A DNA stretch of 64,000 bases from Tolypeutes matacus. Taxonomy: Eukaryota > Chordata > Mammalia > Cingulata > Chlamyphoridae. The notes beneath the pieces are model-generated. The model made no database searches. It worked only from the letters and a program-made list of their open reading frames with translations, and had not been told where the DNA came from. Positions 46,500 through 58,299 of the stretch are shown here, in pieces (the first letter of the stretch is position 1; every line of letters starts with the position of its first letter). Both the position numbers and the translations under genes were made by a program. The stretch covers positions 27,856,457-27,920,456 of the forward strand of contig JAKSZT010054304.1 of the NCBI GenBank assembly GCA_026826555.1. Direction: 5' to 3'.

Positions 46500-47095
46500 A
46501 ATAGAATTTCTGATACATGTGACAACATGGATAAAACTTAGACATCATGTTGAGTGAAATAGCCACACACTAAAGGACAAATGGTGTATGATCTCACTAA
46601 TAAAAATAATTAAAATAAGCAAACTTATAACGTCAGAATCTGGAATATAGGTTACCAGGGGCTAGGGTTGGTTGGGGTAGGGAATGGGAGTTAATTCTCA
46701 AATTGCACAGTGTTCTATTTGTGTGGATTATAAAGGTTTGGTCATGGATAGTGAGATAGTAGCACAACATTGTGAATGTAATTAACTTTACTGAATTATG
46801 TATTTGAGTGTGGTTAAAGGGGGAAATTTGAGGTTGTATATATGTTACTAGAATAAAAATTTAAAAAATAAACATAGGACTGTACAACACAAACAGCAAA
46901 CCCTATTGTAAACAATGAGCTATAGTTAATAGTACAATTATAGAAATGTTCTTTCATGTATTATAACAAAAGTACCACACTAAGGCAAGGGGTTAATAAT
47001 AGGCTGGTATATGGAAACTCTGTATTTTATACATGATTTTTCTGTAAACCTACAACTTCTCCAATTAAGATAGAGGGTGGGGGGAGAGAGAGAAT
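46500..47095 (+). mobile_element. L1 3' end and 3' UTR (xenarthran-type)
   Basis: Plus strand. Begins in the last part of ORF2 ('gacaacatggataaaactta', 'gttgagtgaaatagccac') and runs through a 3' UTR with 'aggttaccaggggctaggg', 'tgaatgtaattaactttac', 'ggttgtatatatgttactag', 'caaggggttaataatagg' and 'aacctacaacttctccaatt'. This is a different 3' UTR from those at 9.8-13.7 kb. It is strongly 5'-truncated. Confidence 0.75.
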
Positions 47096-47865
47096 GATCG
47101 TTGTGATAAGATTTTAAACTGAAACATTCAGTTTTTTATCTCTCTTCCTCATTTCTACCCATCTTGATGTCCTGGAACTTCCTCCTTGAAATATTTCCCA
47201 GTTCTTTTAGGCTGCATCATCCTGCCCTTCTCTGACCTCTTGCAGTCTGATCTGTGTGTTTCGTCTTATTCAGTCCTTTAAAAATTGCAGGCAGATAAAT
47301 GTCATCTTCAGAGTTGTAATATATTTTTATTTGTTATCAGGATTAAAGAAGTGTTGGATACATCATAGCTGTCCAATAAAGACTGGCATGATTGCCTCAT
47401 CAAGTGTCTAAATGGCCTGTGCATATCAAGGTAATGATTGAGTGGTTGTAGGTTATGTAAGGGCCTTGTAATCTGATTCTTCTTCTGAGGATATCTATTC
47501 TTGTCCTAAAAATCACTTGTAAAGACAAGTTGATTCTCCTTTATTCATTCAGATAATTGTATCTGCTTCAGATTAAATAAAATAAAATAAAATAAAAAAC
47601 TGGAAAAATTAAACGATTTACTAAATTTCCCCAAATATTTGACAATCCAGTTGTAATAAAACATAGAAGGATAATCCACATTTACTGTTATTGGATGTTA
47701 ACAGAAGAAAAAAGAGCAGAATGTGGAAAGGTGTTAAGTGTCTAGGAAAAAGGAAATCCATGTATTCATGTAAACACACACACACATTGATTAAAATAAT
47801 AAGTTTTGTACAGAGCAAGCCAACTAGACAGTGCTCATGACCTCAGGTTGTTATAGTCGTTACAG
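47096..47865. other. No gene; (AAATA)n at 47573-47597
   Basis: No gene seen. A short AAATA repeat is present. The rest is not recognised. Confidence 0.5.
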
Positions 47866-48010
47866 ATTTAATTCAACAAACACACATTGAGTCCTTCCAG
47901 CTGCTAGACACTTTTATTCACTAAGAAACAGTACAGAACCAGATAGATGAAATCCCAGCGTTATTGAAGCTTTCATTACTGTGAGTTACATAAACAATTA
48001 TATAAATACA
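47866..48010 (-). repeat. L2-like ancient repeat fragment
   Basis: 'attcaacaaacacacattga' and 'attcactaagaaacagtac' then 'cataaacaattatataaata' resemble the antisense L2-type pattern. Short and weak. Confidence 0.4.
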
Positions 48011-49045
48011 TAGTTGCAAATTTATGACTATATTATTATATTTTAACTTCAATAATGTAACTTGGATTATCTGGGTGTTCAAAATTCCAACATGATTTTT
48101 CCTAATCATTCTATGCTGATCTTGGATCTTCCTTTTAAGACTTAAGAAATGTTGAGGGTTTGCAAATTATATTACTGCTGTGGATATTATTAGCAATGGG
48201 AAATACTGAAAAGAAACTATTTAATTAATTTGTGGATAAATTGATAGGTCCACAGAGTATTCTCTCCCCTATACTTTGGGATCTATCCTTGTCCTTCATT
48301 GTTCTTGAAATTAACTCTCATTTTTAAAATATAGTCTTGGTGCATATTTCTGTCCTTCTCTCCCATTTCTCAGTAAGCTCTGCTCTTTCTCCCGATTTCC
48401 CAATAAATTCTTTTTACTGGTGTAACTAATAAATAAATAAATATATATTTATTTACATAGTGTTTACCTTTTTATAAAACCACACTTTGTAGGATTGCTT
48501 GCTAAAGAATTGCCATGCCATTATCATAAATAAAAAGGTGTTTGTTGTGAAAAATAGCAAATAATTGTGAAAGCCCTCCTATTAATCCATAAACATTTAG
48601 ATTAATTATGATGCCTTTGGTGTTTGAGTTTAAGCTACAGTTAATAAAGCGCATACATTTGAGAAGATGTAATTGTAAAATCACAAAAGAAGCAGCTAAA
48701 CACATTTTAATATACCATTTAGATGCATGAGTTAATAAAATATTCAATCATTTGAATCACTTGCTTACTACATTTTAAAATTTCACATCAACTTATCCAA
48801 TTCTGGAGTTTGTCTACTATTTTGTTAATGTTCAAAGACACATTTGTTGAATGTTAGTTTTACTCCAGGTTGACATTTAGATGCACAAAGCTTGCCGATC
48901 ATACATTTCTACTGCCTAGCATGCAAGTCTACATACCAAACTAATTGTGCCCTAATCTTTCAACTTTCCTGGCTAGGGGCACCACACTCAAACATTAGTC
49001 TTCCATATGATAGCTAATTCTTCATATTATTTTAAGACATAGCCA
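48011..49045. other. No gene; (AATA)n at about 48428-48446
   Basis: No gene or recognised element apart from the short tetranucleotide run. Confidence 0.5.
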
Positions 49046-49552
49046 AAAGTTGACATTTTTCTTATAGAGAGGACATCATATACCCTCTCCTTTGAATATA
49101 TGTGGACTTGTGACTGTGTTAACCAATAGAGTATGGCAGAAAAGGTTCTATGAGTCTTCTGCTTTATCTCATAAAAGCCGTCCAGTTTCCAAGTTTGTAT
49201 GTGGGAACACTTGTTTGAGTCCTGAGAAGTCATGTAAGAAGTATGACTAAAAGTAAATAAAAATACAGTTTTTTAATTTAAATTGTATTTCTAAAATTCT
49301 AATGATAATAGAAACAGCCTTTCAGTCATCCTTGCCAAGGTAATACACTTGTTAGTGAAGCTGCCTTGGATACTCTGTCAAGTGGATACCACTGACCTCC
49401 ATCAAGGAGGTACAGAAGGAAACCAAAGAATTACTCAACCCAGACCTGTCTGAATTCCTGACCTACAAAATCATGAGAAATACTAAGATAATTTTTGTTT
49501 TAAGCCACTAAGTTTTAGAGCAGTTTATTATGCAGCAATAGATAACTGGAAT
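49046..49552 (+). repeat. Old MLT1-like LTR
   Basis: Order of an old MaLR LTR: 'tatatgtggacttgtgactg', 'accaatagagtatggcag', 'gtcatccttgccaaggta', 'gtgaagctgccttggatac', 'cctgacctacaaaatcatg', and the end 'taagccactaagttttagag' plus 'gcagcaatagataactgg'. 49235-49320 is AT-rich and may be an insertion. Confidence 0.65.
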
Positions 49553-51989
49553 CTCCCCATCAAACCTTCCTTGACTTATGAGCCACTTAGTTAGCTCTTG
49601 GCTCTTTGATTGGAAAAATGTTATTTGCTCATACAACACACAATTAGGTGCTAATGATTGGTGATAGATTTTTAATGTTTCCCTTCCTCAAAGACTCTTT
49701 TTATATTAACACTGTCATTACCTATAGCCTAATTATATACTTCTAATGAACATATCATAGCCATTAGAATCAGATAGAGAAAATTTGGTGCATAAAATTA
49801 TTTCTATTAAATACTTAATGCAATTTAGGAGTTTTCTAACTTGTATAGATCTAAAATTGAGTTTTAACAAGATTTAAGAATGTTTTCTATTCCACCTCCT
49901 GCAAGAGAATATTTTATATATAACAAGAATTTCTTTTTGAAAAAGTATGTTAGATTATGAATAAATTATTAACTTCTGGGGTGGATGGAGTGGTGGAATC
50001 CTTTCTATAATGATCTCAGACTCCCATAACATTGTTTCCTGGGAACAATAGAGTTAAAATAAATGGAAGTTTCATCTGTTGTATTTATTGAATGGAAGTG
50101 CACCTGCACTGGATGTGAGTCAGCATTCAGGCCTAGCGGTTGCATGACTATAAGAGTATAAATGATTGGTAGAAGTAAAGGCTGCAGCTTCTACAAAATA
50201 ACAGCTTTAGGCCTTGAATGTGGGCATCCTCAATTCCAAAATCCGCTTAGCTAAAATCCTTACTGCCTCTTAAAGTTTTAAATATACGTTAATAGAAATA
50301 GTGAAGACAAATTAGAGTGACAATTTGCAAAAAGCTCCCCCAGGTGTCCTGAGGAAGTACTCATTGATAAGGAACTCTGAGATGGAAAGACTCCAAGGAT
50401 TATAAGATAATAGTATCACATTCTGGGGAGTTTTGGGTATTCATTGTGTTAGTAAATTACTCCACCAAGTAAAAATAGTAAAATATAGTGAAGTGAAAGC
50501 CATTAGGTACACTACAAAAAACTGAAAGGGTAAGGCCACATAGAAAAGACCCCAAATAGGCATCCTGGTCAGGAGAAAACCCCTCCACCACTGCTGAAAT
50601 GTGACTGATAACAGAATTAGTGAGGAAAAAAATGATAAGGAGTAGGGAGATTAGCTCAATTAATTGTAGACATATCATATTTCCCTATTTAATTAAATCA
50701 GTGAAAGATAAGTGACTGCAACATCGTATTTATTGAAATAGATATGCAATTAGACTGAAAATTAGATGTCAGAATGTGTAAACATGCTTATCTTATAATC
50801 ACCTGATATGTCCCTCAAACATTAAACAGTAGTGGTCTTACCAAATTGATTAACCTATGTCACATTACATGTGCAATACATGTTATCTATGAATGATACA
50901 TTATCTCATTCCTAATGCTATGGTTAGGTCAAATACAACCCTTTCTAAATATTATTTAACAAGTCTGGATAACATAAAATCTATGTCAAAGTTACAGAAA
51001 TGTCAATCTTGGGGAATTGAACATTCAGTTTATGTCCATCAAAGCTAAAAATTATGGTGTACTTCACAAAGCTCCAAAGAAAATGAACATATCTAAGACT
51101 GAAGAAAAATGGCCAAGTAGGTAATATCCATGTTTCTAAAATAATGCTACCCTTTCATTGCAGATTATGTACAATAGGGTGTTCAGAGTATTTGAAGAAC
51201 TACTTCAGAGGCCATTGGAGTCACCATGCTAATAATGATTGTAGCAGAATTTAAAAGCAGGACTCAGGGCAGATAAGACCTGGAGGTGAGGAAACCAGGC
51301 AGTAAAAGGTGACTCTTGAATGCTGGGGTGAGCTTCTAGCTCCTTTAGGATTGAGCCTCCTGGGTGTGCGGATGTGTGCTGTAATGGCTACAAAGATAAC
51401 TGGAATGTGGTCTCTGCTCACAGTGCTAGATTTAAATACAGGAATTTCCCCATTTGGCTCCTAAAGGGAAGGAAAGATCATTAGGTTAAGTGCACACAGT
51501 CGCACTAGCCAAGTAAATAACTAGTCATTCATTTATCAAAAATACAGTAAAGAAGTCCCCTAGACATTCCCTTCATTATTACTATTTTAAATGTTTTTCT
51601 CTCTTGGAAATGCACCATCCCTCTATATGTTGATCATGCTTTTTGTAGTCATAAAGACCTTTCTTTCATTGATTTTTTTTTTCATTTAGTGGTGAAGAAT
51701 AGTTTATTTCTAAAGCTATGATTTTGATTGATGTTTTATCTTTTTTTCCGTTTGCAGTTCACACTTTCAAAATGATTGCTACTTGGGTTGTTTAAATAAG
51801 AGGCTTTAAGCTTCATTCAGCATAGAATTGTTCAGAGCAAAAATTTAAAAATTAAAAAAAATTACCATGTTCACCTATAAAAATGAAAGTGTGTAATATT
51901 TATGAATGGAATATTGCCTGTGTTATGGAGCTGATGATCCCTTTACTGACTTGAGGGAAAGACTGAAATCCTGTTTTTTAAATGTACAT
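49553..51989. other. No gene or recognised repeat
   Basis: About 2.4 kb with somewhat higher GC at 50100-50650 and 51160-51500. No element or coding feature is recognised. This is the largest unexplained stretch that is not simply AT-rich. Confidence 0.45.
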
Positions 51990-52690
51990 ATATGATTCCC
52001 TATTTCAATTCAAACATTCACTGAATCCCATACTTTGTTCCAGATGTGTTAGTAGAAATGAGAAGATGAGAAATAAAAGAGATAGGCCCCTGGCATAGAC
52101 AGATAATTAAACAAGCCATTGCATTATAGAGCAGGAAGCCCTCTGGAGAGGACATGTAATGTTGCTGTCAGAGAAACAGAGTGTTGGAGGCCTGGAGTCT
52201 GGGACATGCATGGCTGATTTCTGAAAAGAGATGGAGCCCAGTGCCTCTGGGAGTGTGGGAGGGAGTTAGGAGCCTGTTATAGAAATGCCAGGCAATGGAA
52301 GGGTTACATCATGGCCAGGGGATGAAGAGTCTTACAAGCCTAAAGAACATTTGAATTGTCTCCTTTGGGGCAATGGGAATCTATTTGTGTGTGCTAAGCA
52401 GGGAAGGGGCATGAAGATTTCCACCTCTTAGAAAGATCAATTTAGCTGTGATGTGGAGAGTGGGTTGTTAAGGAACAGGAAAGGAAAATAAAGAGAGAGC
52501 AGATACAGTTGCAGGAATTCTAGGTGGAAGTGCCTGCTATCTGGATTAGAGAGGAATACAGGGTAATTGAAAGAATTGGAGAGGCTGGGAAAGCGATATT
52601 AGCTGGCTGATCTGATAGAAACTGGTAGATTGGTTGTGGATGGGGAAGGAATGAACAAGACCAGGATGACACCCAGGTTTCTAATCACTA
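51990..52690 (-). repeat. L2-like ancient repeat, long
   Basis: 'caaacattcactgaatccca' at the left, 'gcaggaagccctctgg', 'gaagggttacatcatgg', 'cttagaaagatcaatttagc', 'gtggagagtgggttg' and 'aggatgacacccaggtttct' at the right follow the order of a known mammalian ancient repeat that I associate with antisense L2. Family name uncertain. Confidence 0.4.
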
Positions 52691-52939
52691 GAATATTTAT
52701 CCATTCCCATGTAAGAGGCATATATGTAATTGCTACTTTTAAATTTCCTTGGTCATTTCAACATTGCTTAGTTCACATATATTGAGGTTCCTTTTTTATT
52801 CGACCAAACATGACTAAGACTTCTTTGCTATGTGCACTGGAAATGCAGGAGCAACCAAAAAAGTTTTTTAGGTGCTACCAATGCAGATGTATTTACATGT
52901 AGATTCTTGATTTCAAATCTACTAATTCTATCACTGATG

Positions 52940-53098
52940 GGCACAGCATATAGCAGGAAAGAGCACAGACTGTGAGGCAGACGCCTGGGTGTTGAGTGCT
53001 TAATTCTACCACTTATTGACTCTGTTGCTAATTAAGTTACTTAAACTTTAAGCATCTGTTTCCTCATGAATAATAGGGGGAATAATGGCCCTATTTTG
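52940..53098 (+). repeat. MIR SINE
   Basis: Sense MIR order: 'aaagagcacagactgtgagg', 'acgcctgggtgttgag', 'ctaccacttattgactctg', 'taagttacttaaactttaag', 'tgtttcctcatgaataatag', 'ataatggccctattt'. Confidence 0.75.
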
Positions 53099-53889
53099 GG
53101 TTTTTAGTTAGATTTCCAGTTAAATTTGTTGCCATAAAAAAAAGATAGTTTTATTCTCTTCCCTGCCTTGAAATATAACAAAAACAACTAGAGCAATTGA
53201 GAGAGAAAAAGAGAGAAGGCCAGAGATAGGAAGGCAATTTCCAGTGAAACAGGGAAACTATCTCAAAGCCTCATCAAATATTTGGAAAAAAAAAAAGGTT
53301 GCCGGACACAATGAGTTTTGTACTGAATGAGATATGAAGCCAAGAGTTGACAAGTACTTCTGACTTTGGGAAGGTTCTATGGGTTACGTTTCTCTAATAC
53401 TGCGGTTTAGGCTCTCACAGTTACATCTTCTTATCCTAGCCACAGGACAAGACCCATTTCAATTCCCAGAGAGGCAGGGAAGGCAGGGCTGAAGGAGACT
53501 GTCCTGGAACCCCTTTCTTTACTGTCTGTGTCCTGAGGGAATTGGCCTTAGGCTGTTCAGAGTGGAGTAGGATGGAACCTCAGCTGCTGCTGATGGAGAA
53601 AGGCTAAGCAGAGACAGTCATTGTAACAAGCTTTAAAGAAAGCCCCTGTCCCAAAGGACACTACACAAAGCAGGGAGTGGTGAAAACTGAGAAGATCTGT
53701 GCCTCAGGGCAGAGGACAGGACAGATGGGATATAACAGTATCTAAAGTTTTTTTAAAAAGAAAATGATTAAAAAAAAAAAAAATGTGCTTGAAATTGTGC
53801 CTCAAGCAACTCTTTTCCCCAATCCTCACTAACATCTCTGTGACATCTTTGGAATCAAAGACCTGATTCCCTCTCTTTTTTTCTTTAAC
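53099..53889. other. No gene seen
   Basis: Contains two A-runs (53287-53298 and about 53770-53782) and GC-richer DNA around 53400-53720. Nothing recognised. Confidence 0.45.
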
Positions 53890-54470
53890 TCTTTTAATTA
53901 ACCTTTAAAATATATTCAGAAAAAGGCATAAAACATACACATGCAGTCTGACAAACATTCATGTAACTATAGAGTAAGTACCTAGGTCAGAAACAGAAAA
54001 CTGCCAACTCTCTTTGATCATCCACTTTCCCTGTCTACCAGAGATATTGTTATGCTAATATTTCTGAGAACAATTTCCTTTCTTTTCCATGGTCACCTAT
54101 GCTCTTCTAAATAATTTTTTTTTTTTTTTTTTTACCGGGAGGTCCCGGGGATCGAACCCGGGTCCCTCCATATGGGAGACGGACGCCCAACCAGTTGAGC
54201 CACCTCCGACCCCTAAATAATTTTTTAAATTTTGCCTATTCTTGAACATGCTGCAAAGGTCAGACAGTATGAAGTCATGTTGCCAAAAGTGTATTGTTAA
54301 AGTTCACTATTGCCATTGCATGTAGTGGTAACTTTTTCACTTTATGACTGTATAGATTTTCTTGTTATGAATATTGTATCATAATTTACTTAGTCATTCT
54401 TCTCTTCATGTCTGAGTTATGGTTTATTCCTGCTTCTGCTTTTTCTCTTAAACAGGCTTTTAAAATCTGT
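53890..54470 (-). repeat. L1M 3' end, split by a SINE
   Basis: Antisense L1M 3' UTR: 'aggcataaaacatacacatg', 'aacattcatgtaactatag', 'ggtcagaaacagaaaactg', then after the SINE 'ttaaattttgcctattcttg', 'gactgtatagattttcttg', 'tagtcattcttctcttcatg'. The SINE at 54121-54212 interrupts it. Confidence 0.6.
54121..54212 (-). mobile_element. 92-bp tRNA-like SINE monomer
   Basis: Flanked by a perfect 14-bp duplication CTAAATAATTTTTT (54107-54120 and 54213-54226). Read on the minus strand: 'ggggtcggaggtggctcaac', A box 'tggctcaactgg', B box 'gggttcgatccccggg', then 'acctccc' and a poly-A tail. The T arm is a perfect 5-bp stem CCGGG/CCCGG around TTCGATC, and GGAGGT near the 5' end can pair with ACCTCC near the 3' end. 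There is nothing after the tRNA-like body except the tail. Good preservation indicates a recent insertion. It is a SINE, not a working tRNA gene. Confidence 0.9.
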
Positions 54471-55770
54471 GAAATATATTCCCTAATGTTTCCTAAAGGA
54501 CTACATAGTTGTCTTGAGGTAAAATATAGAATTCAAACATTTTTAAAAATAAACATTTCTTTGTTTAGAGAAATTTTTCTTTGGCAGTTGGAATTAAAAT
54601 CTACTGAAACACTGAGAAAGAGATTTTCCCCTCATTGTGAGAAAGAGTAAAATTGTTTTTTATATACACAATGTGTATATTAGAGTTAAATTATAAAAAT
54701 ACAAAAGCATTATGACACTATCATATAAATCCCTGCTATTAGTTAGAGTGAGTCAACATTCTGTAATAGATGATGTTGCTGAATCCAGGTTCTCTGCGTT
54801 GTAAGCTCATAGACCACTAAAGCTAACTTGAGAAAATGGAATTCAATTGTTAATGGTATAATAAGCACAAGTTATATTATTATCGTATGAATAAATACAA
54901 AGAACCAAATGAAACATTTTTTGTGGAATTTAGAATAAGGATGTAAAGCAAATGGTTACAGTCTCTGTCTTTCAGAGACTGCAGCAGATTCTTTCCTATT
55001 TTTGCCTCTCTCTACATTTCTCTGTGAATTCGTTCCTTTCTTTATCTTGAACAGCTCCCTCTGGAAACCCATCTTGAACATGATTCAGTAATGACCACCC
55101 AGCTCCTAGTTGTATATAACTGTAACACTTACCTACCATTATCTTGAAGGGTATCTTTGTCTCATGGTTTAAATAACTGGGGTAGAAAATTTTCTTGTCA
55201 TAGATCATCTTTCAGGATTCTTACTTGGAGAAAATAAGAATCCAGTGTAGTTAGTTGGAGCACAGTAGAATTTACTGAAAAATATTAGATGGTTCCAAAA
55301 ATCGTTTTTGCAAAGATTGTGAATTGAACGTGACAAAGCCAGGAACAGAGGAAATGCCCAACCACACTTCAAAATGTATTCTTCTCAAGTCCTATGACAA
55401 CTGGGAGTTGTTATAAGCTCCATCACCTTACGAAGGGGACCTGCATTTTGATTTGTAGAAGATTCAAATTCCTGCTTATAGCTATCACCTTATGTTGCAT
55501 ACCACCACATGAATGTATTCACTTGGTAAAATCCAAGTCACATGTTGACATAGTTCTGCAAGGGAGTCTGAGCAATGTAGATTTTAGTTTTTCAACTTCT
55601 ACTATATAGCATCCTGGAGCAACGATTAAACCTCTGATATCATCAATAGATGAAGGTGCTTTAAAAGATGTTACTTCTTACTTAGATATAAACTGGATAT
55701 GGTTGTAATTAATCAATCAGAAATTTAAAATATATGGAATGGGATCAAGGTGTATTTAACTCAATGTTTT
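54471..55770. other. No gene or recognised repeat
   Basis: Nothing recognised. Short frames such as 54408-54650 and 55394-55609 lack support. Confidence 0.5.
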
Positions 55771-55786
55771 CTTTTTCTTTTTTTAG

Positions 55787-55947
55787 ACTCATGTTGTCTG
55801 GGCACAATGGAAAGTGCTCTGTACACTATAGTTGTAAATCACGATCTTTATCATCCAAAACCTCACAGTATAGCTGGGGGTGGTGTTGGCCTTATTTTAT
55901 GAAGATTTGATTATCACTTTCAAAGTCTGAATAATTCTATAATTAAG
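55787..55947 (+). other. Candidate exon (161 nt), unconfirmed
   Basis: Preceded by a strong polypyrimidine tract and AG (55765-55786, ending 'ttcttttttttag') and followed by GTATGT directly after AAG, a near-ideal donor. Frame 3 from the first base has one in-frame stop (TGA) after 37 codons, with MESALYTIVVNHDLYHPKPH readable. Frame 2 is open for 39 codons and then stops. I recognise no family. It could be a non-coding or terminal exon, a decayed exon, or a chance match of splice signals. No neighbouring exon was found in the window. Confidence 0.25.
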
Positions 55948-55998
55948 GTATGTATATTATAATTAATTCTGTTCATAATTACCATTCAGTAGAGTAAA

Positions 55999-56140
55999 AG
56001 GAAGGTAATACACTGTAGGTAATATTTGAGTTGGGTCTTAGAAGAGGAGTAAATATTCTCTAGGAAGACAATGGCAGGAAGATATGACCAGTAGAGGGAA
56101 CTGCTTGGACCAAGGCTTGGATGTGTAAATATATAAGGCA
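55999..56140 (-). repeat. L2-like ancient repeat fragment
   Basis: 'gagttgggtcttagaagagg', 'ctaggaagacaatggcagg', 'agagggaactgcttggacc' and 'aaggcttggatgtgtaaa' match the antisense of the L2 segment 'tttgcacttgctgttccctc'. Confidence 0.45.
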
Positions 56141-56147
56141 TAGATGG

Positions 56148-56842
56148 TGTATCAGCAAGGATTCAATTAGAAGCAGAAATTAAAGGAGATTGTATCTATG
56201 TATGTGTGTGTGAGTAAAGGTTTATGTACATGTATATATATTTGTATGTGTGTGTGATGTGTGTATATACATGCACACAAACACAAAGGGATTTGTTACA
56301 GGGATTTGACTTTATGCAATTGTGAGAGGTGGTTAAATAGTCTCAATAACATTGTTAGCCTGTTGATCTATTGTCTTCATGTCTTAGGCTGGAGACTGAG
56401 ATTGGAAATTCACAAAACAAGCCGTTGGGAAGGTGAGATGGATGTAAAGTGAGCGAGAGCAAGAACAAGCAGGAACCCACAAGCATAAGCTGGAACCCAC
56501 CAGACAAACTGAAGCCCACGGTAGCTCTCACCACTTTTGACCTTATATGGGCGGGGCAGTCATCATGGAGTTAAACACAACTGGCCCAGAAGTCAGAGAC
56601 CCTGAAGGAGGCTCTGGGGCAAGCTGGAGCATTTGCAGGCCCACCCACTGCCGCAATCCCAGGAGATGAGTCAGTGTTTAAGCAACAATGTGTCTGAGCC
56701 AAAGAAGGGCCACTGCTTCTCTTGAACCCTCAGAAACCCCTAAATAATTCTCTAGTGGACTACCCCTTAACCAAAAGCACAGGGAAGAGGGTCCCAGGGA
56801 AAGGTTAGTCTTGCCAAGTTGACACGTTACAAAGCCACCACA
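56148..56842 (-). repeat. ERV-type solo LTR (family Y), long
   Basis: On the minus strand it starts 'tgtggtggctttgtaacgtg' and 'tcaacttggcaagactaacc', and ends 'tccttgctgatac' plus 'aca', the head and tail pattern of the LTR at 36556. GATGG precedes and GATGA follows it, a 4-of-5 match to a 5-bp duplication. A TG-rich patch (56196-56282) lies in its 3' part. GC content is higher than in flanks. Confidence 0.6.
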
Positions 56843-58299
56843 GATGACAAACAGTGAGGAGTCCTGCAGACTATTGTGAGCCTGTGGGAAGTTTGCGAAA
56901 CACGGCCTTTTATAAAATTAATGCTCAATATTAACACTTAATAAGATAATTGTTGAAATCGCAACTGATTTCACTCACTTCCCCGCACTCTTGTCATAAT
57001 ATAGAATATGTATGCCAATTCTTTGGGTACTGCCCTAACCAAATTCATGCAGTTTGCCTTACTTTTCATAACCCATCTTAAGAATTAACCCCTTTCTTCC
57101 AATGTTATTTGAAGATGCCTTGAGAAGTTAAAACTATTCCTATTTCACTGCATTTCCTTTTCTTTCCTTCTGCCTCGCCTCCTCCACCAGCCATCACTTA
57201 TAAGATTGTGTTTTCACTCTGCCCTACTCCTGACATTCTCCTTTATGTAGGTGGGATAATTGAACAATCATCTGCATTCACTCTTCAAAAAATTACTGTT
57301 ATTATTATTTGCAAATCCAAAATCCTATCCCTGCTTTTTTTTTTTTTTCTGAAGCAGTGTTATCCATCTCTTTGGCTAGCACCTGGGATTTACAGTGATA
57401 GACCATTTACAAATACTTTACACTACCTTTAGAAATCATTTTCCACCTCATTACATTGGTTCCTTTGACTGCCCAGTAACTTGTCTCTTATGTTAAATAT
57501 TCAGGTGAGTAAAAGTATGCTAAGATGATTTTACATTTACTTCCTTTAGTTGGTTACTAATTCCCAAATGAAATCCAGTTGCAATATTGATTTCTATAAA
57601 AATTTCCTTTTATAAAAGTAAAAGGCATCTAATGCTATTGCTGAATTCTTACTTTTATTTGTTTGACTCTTGCTTATGAGTACACACTGTATATTTTGTA
57701 ACTATCATTGATTTCAGGAGTGAAAACAAAGTTTTCACTACCATAAAATTACATTGCTGTTGTGTTTCATTAATATTTTTAAATTGAATTTGCTGTTTCT
57801 GCAACAGTTATGGTATATAGTAATACCATAGTAAATCAACTCTTCTTTATTTACAATGTAATATTAATTTTTTCTTGAGAAAATCTTTATTTAATCACAT
57901 TGAAACATGGGATAAGTTGCTAAAATACAATGAATCCAGGATATGACATTTGAAATCTGAAAAATAGGATTATTTCTAACTCTTTAGAAGAGTAGTCAAA
58001 AAGATGCTAATTAGGGAACTGAGGGCAGGATGATAGGTTAAATTGTGACTACAATGGGAAAATAGAAAATTCAATGCCTAAAAAGTTGGAAGTAATAATA
58101 TTTGCCACTCTATTAAGCAGGTCTTAAAGAATAATTCTTTAGAAAGTTTAACATCTTTACTACAGTTTTCTCAGGATTGAAAGTCATTTCAGTCTACTGT
58201 GATAAATATAATAATGTTTTTAAATGCATTTCAATTTCTATTATAATATTTTTGAGTGTTCTTGATGATATTTATTTCCAAATGTAGGTTTTATTCAGC
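56843..58299. other. No gene or recognised repeat
   Basis: AT-rich with a T-run at 57335-57349. No gene or named repeat seen. Confidence 0.5.

Noticed and set aside
54121..54212. Functional tRNA gene
   Set aside because: Although boxes A and B and the T arm are good, a poly-A tail and 14-bp target-site duplications show a retroposed SINE, and the acceptor pairing is offset by about two bases from canonical.
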